The notes below the pieces were generated by a model, which was not told the DNA's origin, ran no database searches, and was given only the letters and a program-made list of their open reading frames with translations. From the NCBI GenBank assembly GCA_039925965.1, contig JBDSXW010000103.1, positions 1-64,000 of the forward strand: a DNA stretch of 64,000 bases. The letters run 5' to 3'. Made by a program: the position numbers and the translations under genes. This document shows positions 15,570 through 20,756 of the stretch, piece by piece (within the stretch, counting starts at the first letter, position 1; every line of letters starts with the position of its first letter). The DNA is from JAZKFT01 sp039925965. GTDB taxonomy: Bacteria > Bacteroidota > Bacteroidia > Chitinophagales > Chitinophagaceae.

Positions 15570-15655
15570 TGTGAGTGATAAGATTCGAACTTATTTATCC
15601 CTTTCAGGAAATGGGGTTACGGCCCACTGCAATTCGCCATCATTGCCGCACTCAC
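15570..15655 (-). tRNA. tRNA-Tyr(GTA)-like
   Basis: Acceptor GTGAGTG/CACTCAC perfect; D-stem GCAA/TTGC; anticodon stem GTGGG/CCCAT with loop CCGTAAC, giving GTA, but the base at 33 is C where U is universal; long variable arm (TCC...GGGA), as in bacterial tRNA-Tyr; T-arm ATAAG-TTCGAAT-CTTAT; discriminator A. Confidence 0.75.
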
Positions 15656-15666
15656 TTTTTATTATT

Positions 15667-15741
15667 TGGAGGATGAAGAAAGGCTCGAACTTTCAACCAT
15701 CGCCTTAACAGGGCGGCGCTCTGCCATTGAGCTATCCATCC
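15667..15741 (-). tRNA. tRNA-Asn(GTT)-like
   Basis: Acceptor GGATGGA/TTCATCC; D-stem GCTC/GAGC; anticodon loop CTGTTAA (GTT); T-arm GAAAG-TTCGAGC-CTTTC. The 3' end reads T-CCA, so CCA appears encoded; the discriminator T is not the usual G of tRNA-Asn. Confidence 0.8.
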
Positions 15742-15751
15742 AAAATTCACA

Positions 15752-15899
15752 GGGCAATTGACGTACAGAGTCTATCTTTCCTTTGCTCTACCATACTGAG
15801 CTACAGCATTCGTATCGAAATCCATTCCTGGAATGCTGACTGGATTTGAACCAGCGACTTCAGGATTACCTGTCGAAGTATCTCTGTACTACGGCACCT
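15752..15899 (-). ncRNA. Y-RNA-like unit B1 with permuted tRNA, inside the tRNA array
   Basis: The unit has the same ends as the Ro60-linked units (AGGTGCCGTA, ATACTTCG; 3' GTCAATTGCCC) and a perfect 8-bp closing stem GTACAGAG/CTCTGTAC (15763-15770 with 15882-15889). The insert is a permuted tRNA: T-arm GCTGG-TTCAAAT-CCAGT, 3' acceptor strand CAGCATTC (15831-15838), 19-nt linker, 5' acceptor strand GAATGCTG (15804-15811), D-arm TAGCTCAGTATGGTAGAGCA. The 8-bp acceptor helix is perfect. It sits between tRNA-Asn and tRNA-Arg, about 8 kb from the main Y-RNA array. Confidence 0.78.
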
Positions 15900-15904
15900 G
15901 TTTG

Positions 15905-15975
15905 ATGGCTTAAAAAGACTCGAACTTTTATCACATCGTCCGTAGCGATGTATTCTTCCATTGAACTATAAGCCA
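15905..15975 (-). tRNA. tRNA-Arg(ACG)-like
   Basis: Acceptor TGGCTTA/TAAGCCA perfect (U1-A72, unusual); D-stem GTTC/GAAT; anticodon stem CATCG/CGATG with loop CTACGGA (ACG); T-arm AAAAG-TTCGAGT-CTTTT; discriminator T. It starts only 6 bp after unit B1. Confidence 0.82.
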
Positions 15976-15981
15976 GTTTCC

Positions 15982-16075
15982 GTGCGACTTTCAGACTCGA
16001 ACTGAAAACATCATTCTTATGTTTGCCTTCCAGAAAGGAAGGAAGACTGCCGTGTTGCCATTACACCAGGCCGCA
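15982..16075 (-). tRNA. Class II tRNA-like gene, anticodon unclear
   Basis: Acceptor TGCGGCC/AGTCGCA (6 of 7), D-stem GTGT/ACAC, long variable arm AAACAT...ATGTTT (6 bp) and T-arm TTCAG-TTCGAGT-CTGAA are clear. The anticodon arm is abnormal: a 7-bp stem GTCTTCC/GGAAGGC with a 9-nt loop TTCCTTTCT, so no anticodon can be read with confidence. By variable-arm length it belongs with Leu/Ser/Tyr. Confidence 0.6.
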
Positions 16076-16087
16076 TTATTTTCTGTG

Positions 16088-16158
16088 GTTGTCTTTGGGA
16101 TTCGAACCCTGATTTTCCGTTGCACAGACGGGCGTTCTACCGTTGAACTAAAGACAAC
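16088..16158 (-). tRNA. tRNA-His(GTG)-like
   Basis: Acceptor TTGTCTT/AAGACAA perfect, with an extra G at -1 facing C73, the tRNA-His identity pair; D-stem GTTC/GAAC; anticodon loop CTGTGCA (GTG) on CCCGT/ACGGA; T-loop TTCGAAT on a weakened stem. Confidence 0.82.
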
Positions 16159-16161
16159 ATA

Positions 16162-16261
16162 TTTGGATGTCCGGATTGTCCCGATAGCTATCGGGAGAAC
16201 CAATATCATCAGAATCAAAATCTGATATGCTAGTCCCGATGGCTATCGGGACACCACCAAA
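16162..16261 (-). tRNA. tRNA-Gln(TTG)-like with palindromes in D- and T-arms
   Basis: Anticodon stem TCAGA/TCTGA with loop TTTTGAT (TTG) and partial acceptor TTTGG/CCAAA identify a Gln-type tRNA. The D-arm position is taken by GTCCCGATAGCCATCGGGAC (16233-16252). The T-loop reads TTC, then the palindrome TCCCGATAGCTATCGGGA (16179-16196), then AAT: the insertion splits TTC-AAT. Length 100 instead of about 75. Both inserts fold into hairpins, so an L-shaped core might survive, but function is doubtful. Confidence 0.62.
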
Positions 16262-16269
16262 CATTTTAG

Positions 16270-16345
16270 TTGGCCCGCCCCGAAAGCTTTCGGGGAACTC
16301 CCGGTGTAAAAGACCGGTACTCTGATCCAGTTGAGTTACGAACCA
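16270..16345 (-). tRNA. tRNA-Lys(TTT)-like with palindromic T-arm
   Basis: Acceptor TGGTTCG/CGGGCCA pairs fully with G-U; D-stem ACTC/GAGT; anticodon stem CCGGT/ACCGG with loop CTTTTAC (TTT). The T-arm is replaced by CCCCGAAAGCTTTCGGGG (16278-16295), which keeps a CCCCG/CGGGG stem but loses the TTC loop. Total length stays normal (76), so the palindrome substitutes rather than adds. Confidence 0.65.
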
Positions 16346-16358
16346 TTATTAATTTTTG

Positions 16359-16434
16359 TTGGCCTGAAAAGACTCGAACTTTTAACCTTCCCCGAAAGCA
16401 TTCGGGGCCACTCTGACCATTGAGCTAGAAGCCA
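16359..16434 (-). tRNA. tRNA-like gene with palindromic anticodon arm (TGC, Ala?)
   Basis: Acceptor TGGCTTC/CAGGCCA (6 of 7), D-stem GCTC/GAGT and T-arm AAAAG-TTCGAGT-CTTTT are normal. The anticodon arm is CCCCGAATGCTTTCGGGG (16390-16407), a 7-bp stem with tetraloop and a near-copy of the palindrome in the neighbouring tRNA-Lys. Read as 5+7, the anticodon would be TGC with A at position 33. Confidence 0.55.
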
Positions 16435-16443
16435 GGTTAATTT

Positions 16444-16554
16444 TGTCGGAACCAGGATTTACAGGATTGGCCGATAAGCCGAATTTTTTACAATACCCTT
16501 AATAGCGTTTCCAATTCTGTACATCCTCATACCCAGTAAATCCTGATTCAGACA
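16444..16554. repeat. Palindromic repeat element (about 110 bp)
   Basis: Arms TGTCGGAACCAGGATTTACA (16444-16463) and, inverted, TGTCTGAATCAGGATTTACT (from 16554 leftward) are close complements at the two ends; the 65 bp between them are AT-rich. A REP/MITE-like element within the tRNA array, between the Ala-like and Met tRNAs. Confidence 0.6.
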
Positions 16555-16558
16555 ATTG

Positions 16559-16630
16559 TTGCGGCTACAAGATTCGAACTTGTATCCGGTGCGTATGAGA
16601 CACCTGAATTAACCATTACTCTAAATCGCA
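16559..16630 (-). tRNA. tRNA-Met(CAT)-like
   Basis: Acceptor TGCGATT/AGCCGCA (6 of 7); D-stem GAGT/ATTC; anticodon stem GGTGT/GCACC with loop CTCATAC (CAT); T-arm ACAAG-TTCGAAT-CTTGT; discriminator A. CAT could also be a lysidine-modified Ile2 tRNA; the sequence does not settle this. Confidence 0.8.
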
Positions 16631-16639
16631 ATTTGTGGG

Positions 16640-16712
16640 TTACGGCTGCCGGAGTCGAACCGGCAACGATCATCTTAGAACGATGATATTCTTCCAGTTG
16701 AATTAAGCCGTA
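16640..16712 (-). tRNA. tRNA-Arg(TCT)-like
   Basis: Acceptor TACGGCT/AGCCGTA perfect; D-stem ATTC/GAAT; anticodon stem TCATC/GATGA with loop GTTCTAA (TCT); T-arm GCCGG-TTCGACT-CCGGC; discriminator A. One of the best-preserved members. Confidence 0.88.
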
Positions 16713-16733
16713 ATAATTCATCAATCCTTCCAG

Positions 16734-16805
16734 CGGTTAGTACGGGAATCGAACCCGTAGCCTCAGATCGACAATCTGAGATGTTAGCCGTTACACCAAC
16801 CAACC
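16734..16805 (-). tRNA. tRNA-Asp(GTC)-like
   Basis: Acceptor GGTTGGT/ACTAACC; D-stem GTGT/ACAT; anticodon stem TCAGA/TCTGA with loop TTGTCGA (GTC); T-arm ACGGG-TTCGATT-CCCGT; discriminator G, as required for Asp. Fully cloverleaf-competent. Confidence 0.9.
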
Positions 16806-16843
16806 ATTTATGTGCTTCCGACCCGGCAGCTTTACAAACCCTG

Positions 16844-16916
16844 TTGTGACTGTCGGACTCGAACCAACAACTTCCACCATGTAACGATGGATTTCTGCCA
16901 ATTGAATTAAGTCACA
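16844..16916 (-). tRNA. tRNA-Val(TAC)-like
   Basis: Acceptor TGTGACT/AGTCACA perfect (U1-A72); D-stem TTC/GAA; anticodon stem CCATC/GGTGG with loop GTTACAT (TAC); T-arm GTTGG-TTCGAGT-CCGAC; discriminator A. Confidence 0.83.
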
Positions 16917-16924
16917 GTGCATTG

Positions 16925-16997
16925 TAGTCTGTATGGGAATCGAACCCATCTTCTTACTTCGAAAGAGTAAGGTCCTGAACCGATAGACGAACAGACC
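16925..16997 (-). tRNA. tRNA-Glu(TTC)-like
   Basis: Acceptor GGTCTGT/ACAGACT; D-arm GTCTATCGGTTCAGGAC closely follows ordinary bacterial tRNA-Glu; anticodon stem TTACT/AGTAA with loop CTTTCGA (TTC); T-arm ATGGG-TTCGATT-CCCAT; discriminator A. Confidence 0.9.
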
Positions 16998-17003
16998 ATT
17001 TTG

Positions 17004-17076
17004 TATAGCAGACAGGACTCGAACCTGCACCCTCTCCGCTCCAGACGGAGTATCCAACCAATTGGAATGCTGCTAT
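17004..17076 (-). tRNA. tRNA-like, probable Pro(TGG)
   Basis: Acceptor ATAGCAG/CTGCTAT perfect (A1-U72, unusual); D-stem TCC/GGA; anticodon stem CTCCG/CGGAG with loop TCTGGAG, giving TGG with C in place of U33; T-arm GCAGG-TTCGAGT-CCTGT. The anticodon assignment depends on this alignment. Confidence 0.68.
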
Positions 17077-17098
17077 ATTTTTTGTAAAAAAGGAGAAA

Positions 17099-17153
17099 GG
17101 GTAACAAGCAAACAGTGTCTTTTTTACCGAAGTATCACTGTTGTACGACACCT
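17099..17153 (-). ncRNA. Y-RNA-like unit B2, minimal form
   Basis: A 55-nt unit: AGGTGTCGTAC, stem arm AACAGTG, conserved ATACTTCGGTA (TAC-TTCG-GTA can form a tetraloop hairpin), stem arm CACTGTT, then TGCTTGTTACCC. There is no tRNA insert. It lies between the Leu(TAA) and Pro-like tRNAs. Confidence 0.65.
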
Positions 17154-17160
17154 TTCATCG

Positions 17161-17233
17161 TTAGCCCAGTGGGATTTGAACCCACATAAAATGGATTTTA
17201 AGTCCATCGCGGCTGACGTTGGGCTATGAGCTA
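17161..17233 (-). tRNA. tRNA-Leu(TAA)-like, short variable arm
   Basis: Acceptor TAGCTCA/TGGGCTA pairs with one G-U; anticodon stem ATGGA/TCCAT with loop CTTAAAA (TAA); T-arm GTGGG-TTCAAAT-CCCAC; discriminator A. The D-arm is poor, and the long variable arm expected of bacterial tRNA-Leu is absent. Confidence 0.7.
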
Positions 17234-17242
17234 TTGTGTTCC

Positions 17243-17318
17243 TGGTTAGCCCGGTGGGATTCGAACCCACAACAAATGGTTTCTAAGACCATTGCCTCTT
17301 CCGTTGGGCTACAGGCCA
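17243..17318 (-). tRNA. tRNA-Leu(TAG)-like, short variable arm
   Basis: First gene of the array. Acceptor TGGCCTG/CGGGCTA; D-stem GCC/GGC; anticodon stem ATGGT/ACCAT with loop CTTAGAA (TAG); T-arm GTGGG-TTCGAAT-CCCAC; discriminator A followed by an encoded CCA. As with Leu(TAA), the variable arm has only five bases. The T-arm stems of the two are identical, suggesting tandem duplication. Confidence 0.75.
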
Positions 17319-17395
17319 GTTTTAATTTTTCAAACCAACATGTTCAAAGAACTTTTTAGAAGCAGCACCGGCTTTCCGGGACTGCTGTATCTCCA

Positions 17396-17524
17396 CGTCA
17401 TTGCGAGGGTTCCTGACCGAAGCAATCCCCCGCCAATTGTGAACGTGGTATTCGTTTACTGCGACCCTCACTACAAGTTCGTGGGGATTGCCACGTCGGG
17501 CAAGAACCCGATCTCGCAATGACG
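17396..17524. repeat. Inverted-repeat intergenic element (about 129 bp)
   Basis: Terminal arms CGTCATTGCGAG (17396-17407) and CTCGCAATGACG (17513-17524) are perfect complements, with a second inner pair GAAGCAATCCCC / GGGGATTGC. This pattern is a widespread non-autonomous repeat in bacterial genomes. It lies just upstream of the tRNA array and may carry or displace its promoter; no clear -33/-7 pair was found in 17319-17395. Confidence 0.65.
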
Positions 17525-17542
17525 GTTGGTGATGGCCAGGCA

Positions 17543-17582
17543 TAAAAAAACCCGGTCAGGATTTTTAATCCGACCGGGTTTG
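17543..17582 (-). terminator. Rho-independent terminator upstream of the tRNA array
   Basis: On the minus strand the stem AAACCCGGTCGGAT / ATCCTGACCGGGTTT is followed by seven T. It closes the transcript of the small gene at 17600, so the tRNA array must be transcribed from its own promoter downstream of this point. Confidence 0.8.
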
Positions 17583-17599
17583 CTGATTCGCTGCAGTGC

Positions 17600-17788
17600 C
17601 TATTGCACCTGCGTTTCACAACACCACGGTCGTATGTATGTATCACCATTATTCAGTTTCGGCTCAACACAAATTCCACTCACTCTTTTCGATAAAATTC
17701 GCATCATGGGCAACATTTCCACACAGCGATTCCCCTCGCTAAAGCCTGGATAACTGCGTTGTATTTGAATATGCTGTTGGTTCATGTG
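17600..17788 (-). CDS. Small Cys-containing hypothetical protein (62 aa)
   Basis: ATG at 17788 gives MNQQHIQIQRSYPGF..., ending ...IRPWCCETQVQ. A TTG start at 17914 would add 42 residues (KKVKLICKLPKTIASGG region). A strong terminator sits 18 bp after the stop, which supports a real transcript. Four cysteines, no membrane segment, no family recognised; a small secreted or modified peptide is conceivable but unproven. Confidence 0.45.
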   Translation of the reverse strand, partial: HMNQQHIQIQRSYPGFSEGNRCVEMLPMMRILSKRVSGICVEPKLNNGDTYIRPWCCETQVQ

Positions 17789-17914
17789 TTGTAGTTTGCT
17801 TTTTTTAGCACCGCCTGATGCGATGGTTTTTGGTAGTTTACAAATGAGTTTAACTTTTTTGAGAGAAGAGGCCTGGCTTTTTAAAATGCCGAACTGCAAA
17901 TACGCTTTCGACAA

Positions 17915-18465
17915 CCTTCAAACCCTATTCGTAGGGAACTTAGGCTTACAGTTGATTATTTTCCAATTCCGCTTTTCTCAAAATTCACTCAATTACGCCT
18001 CCAGATAAAAAAAGCCCCACATTTCTGCGGGGCTTTGCTATGTTTAGTTGACACTTTTATGCATCCAAAACAATAGTGCTTTGCACCCCGCTCATCGTAT
18101 AATCCACACAGGGACTAAACCATTTTGCTGTTTCTATATGTTGAAGATTGCGTGACACTTTATTTGTTTTTTGTTATTGCAAATGTGAATTTAATTTTTC
18201 GATACAACCAAAACTATTTTTCGTATTTTTTTCAAAAGCTAAACCACAATCCGCCGAAACCCCTGTAAAATCAATGGTTTCAGCGAAGTAAAATATTTTT
18301 TATTATTTGTAAAAAGCGTAGCAAAACGCAGCAAGCAATCTGGTAAATAAAAAACCCTCTTTCTGCCAGGGGCAAAAGAGGGTAAGTATTTTCGATGTAT
18401 AAATGTACAGGTTAGTCAAAAACAGCATGTAAAACTAATGGCAGGTTTTGACGGATCTTGTTTGT
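17915..18465. other. AT-rich gap with two minus-strand terminators
   Basis: A hairpin at about 18008-18036 (AAAGCCCC...GGGGCTTT plus a T-run on the minus strand) and one at 18347-18382 (ACCCTCTTT...AAAGAGGGT plus six T, serving aspS) divide this space. Between them, a GTG-started 33-codon frame (18057-18158, ending SGVQSTIVLDA) stops just before the first hairpin. No other coding signal was seen. Confidence 0.5.
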
Positions 18466-20313
18466 CTATGCCTTCAGATCCAGTTTTATCTGTAGCTCAT
18501 CAAATTGTTTTTGATCGATCGTGCTCGGGGCGTCGATCATCATATCGCGGCCGCTGTTGTTCTTCGGGAAGGCGATAAAATCACGGATGCTTTCGCTGCC
18601 GCCGAGGATAGCACACAAACGATCGAAGCCGAAAGCGATGCCGCCATGTGGTGGTGCGCCGTATTCGAAAGCGCCCAGCAGGAAGCCAAACTTGTGTTGT
18701 TGTTCTTCCTTATCCATGCCGAGTGCGGCAAACATTTTCTCTTGTAATTCACGTTGGAAAATACGGATAGAACCGCCGCCGATCTCATTGCCGTTTAATA
18801 CCATATCATAGGCGTTGGCTTTAATGCCGGCATATGGATGTTCGAGGTATTTAGCCGCATCATGAATCACGGGATCGTTGCCAATCATCACTTCAATCTG
18901 ATCCGGTTTTGGGCTGGTAAATGGATGGTGCCGGGCTACCCAGCGGTTGTCGTCTTCTGCGTATTCAAACAGCGGAAAATCAAGTACCCAAAGCAACTTA
19001 AATACATCCTCTTTACGCAGGCCAAGTCGGGTGCCCATGTACATGCGCAGGTCGCTGGTGGCCTTGCGGGTTTTCTCTTCGCGGCCAGCCAAAACCAATA
19101 TTAAATCGCCAGCCTCCGCGTTACAGGTAGCGGCAATAGATTTCAATTTTTCTTCATCAAAGAATTTGTCAACGCTGCTCTTGAAACTACCGTCGGTATT
19201 GCATTTGATGAATACCAGGCCCTGCATGCCAATCTGTGGACGCTTCACCCATTCCACTAATTCGTCGGTTTGTTTGCGGGTATATTCGCTGCAGCCTGGG
19301 ATGGCAATAGCCGCTACGGTTTCTGCATTATCAAATACTACAAAGCCGCTTTCTCCCGCGCCAATTCCGGCAGGCGAGGCAGCTAATATTGTTTCTTTTT
19401 GCGGGAATGTAGTTAAAGGAAATTTGAGGTTGGCAATCTTCATTCCGAAGCGAATATCGGGCTTGTCGTTTCCATACTGCCACATGGCTTCGTCCCAGCT
19501 CATGCGCTCTACGGTTTCGGTGTAGTCAATGCCCTTTACTTCTTTAAAAATCGACTTGATCATGCCTTCGAACATATTCAGAATATCTTCCTGTTCCACG
19601 AAAGCCATCTCGCAATCGATCTGGGTAAATTCAGGTTGGCGGTCGGCACGCAGGTCTTCATCGCGGAAGCATTTTACCACCTGGTAATAGCGGTCGTAAC
19701 CACTCACCATTAGTAACTGTTTAAAGGTTTGCGGGCTTTGGGGCAGGGCATAAAATTGTCCCGGGTTCATGCGGCTCGGTACCACAAAATCCCTTGCACC
19801 TTCCGGCGTGGATTTGATCAGGAACGGGGTTTCAATATCCATGAAATTATTCTGGTGCAAGTAGTTGCGGGCGGCACGATTTACAGAATACCGAAGCTCC
19901 AGGTTCTTTTTTACCGCATTGCGGCGCAGATCGAGGAACCGGTATTTCATCCGAAGGTCGTCGCCACCATCGGTATCGTCTTCTATTTTAAAAGGTGGGA
20001 CGGCGCTTTTATTGAGCACTTTGAATTCAGCTACGGCGATCTCAATATCACCGGTAGGCATGTTGGGGTTTTTGTTACTTCGTTCATTTACAGTGCCGGT
20101 GGCCTGCAACACAAATTCGCGGCCCAGCGGGCTCGCATCGAGTAAACCGTTGAGGCTTTCATTAAATAATAACTGGGTAATGCCGTAGCGGTCGCGGAGA
20201 TCCACGAAGGTGATGCTGCCGAATTTACGAACGGTTTGCACCCAGCCGGCTAGGGTCACTTTTGTATTTACGTCGCTTGTCCGAAGCTGGCCGCAGGTAT
20301 GAGAACGGTACAT
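18466..20313 (-). CDS. aspS: Aspartate-tRNA ligase
   Basis: A 615-residue class II aminoacyl-tRNA synthetase that charges tRNA-Asp in the cytosol. The N-terminal OB-fold anticodon-binding domain begins MYRSHTCGQLR (about 1-110). Motif 2 (FRDEDLRADRQPEFTQIDCE at about 213) and motif 3 (GIAFGFDRL near the C-terminus) are intact, with the bacterial insertion domain between them. The open frame reaches 20706, but the ATG at 20313 matches the family start. Length is normal for bacterial AspRS. It is monocistronic, with a terminator at 18347-18382. Confidence 0.97.
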   Translation of the reverse strand: MYRSHTCGQLRTSDVNTKVTLAGWVQTVRKFGSITFVDLRDRYGITQLLFNESLNGLLDASPLGREFVLQATGTVNERSNKNPNMPTGDIEIAVAEFKVLNKSAVPPFKIEDDTDGGDDLRMKYRFLDLRRNAVKKNLELRYSVNRAARNYLHQNNFMDIETPFLIKSTPEGARDFVVPSRMNPGQFYALPQSPQTFKQLLMVSGYDRYYQVVKCFRDEDLRADRQPEFTQIDCEMAFVEQEDILNMFEGMIKSIFKEVKGIDYTETVERMSWDEAMWQYGNDKPDIRFGMKIANLKFPLTTFPQKETILAASPAGIGAGESGFVVFDNAETVAAIAIPGCSEYTRKQTDELVEWVKRPQIGMQGLVFIKCNTDGSFKSSVDKFFDEEKLKSIAATCNAEAGDLILVLAGREEKTRKATSDLRMYMGTRLGLRKEDVFKLLWVLDFPLFEYAEDDNRWVARHHPFTSPKPDQIEVMIGNDPVIHDAAKYLEHPYAGIKANAYDMVLNGNEIGGGSIRIFQRELQEKMFAALGMDKEEQQHKFGFLLGAFEYGAPPHGGIAFGFDRLCAILGGSESIRDFIAFPKNNSGRDMMIDAPSTIDQKQFDELQIKLDLKA

Positions 20314-20756
20314 GTTGATTTGTGATTTATGATTTTGGATGTACGATTTTACACTTTTTAGTGTGTGGCGTAATTCTGAAAGGGGTGCAAATATAAGCCT
20401 GTGGCCTATTGAGAGGTTATTCCGGGCTATTTTCATACGGTTGCAAAGGCTATATACCAGGATATTAGCACACGGATGGTAACGAGAGAACGGATGAACA
20501 CGAATTATTCGCTGCATGGCAGCACGGATCGGCCGGGTTTTAATAATTTCGGGTGCTTGCACCGTTGACTGCTTAAAGACACAAGTAACCTCAAAATCTA
20601 TCTTCGCACTGGGAAAATAATGGCGGTTCGGGTTAAATAGATCATCCGTGTGCCCACTCTTTGGTAAAAGCTCAACTATTTTCCGTTTGCCGAACAGGCA
20701 AGCCATTTCCGGCGTTTTCTGTTTACGTTTGTTAGAATAAAAAACCAGGTTTTCCT
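20314..20756. other. Intergenic region between divergent genes
   Basis: 443 bp between aspS and the S46 peptidase gene. It contains an inverted pair AGCACACGGATG (about 20467) and CATCCGTGTGCC (about 20644), some 165 bp apart. No coding signal beyond out-of-frame extensions; promoters for both flanking genes should lie here. Confidence 0.4.

Noticed and set aside
17396..17524. Inverted-repeat element as an insertion sequence
   Set aside because: Only 129 bp, no transposase; best described as a non-autonomous repeat.
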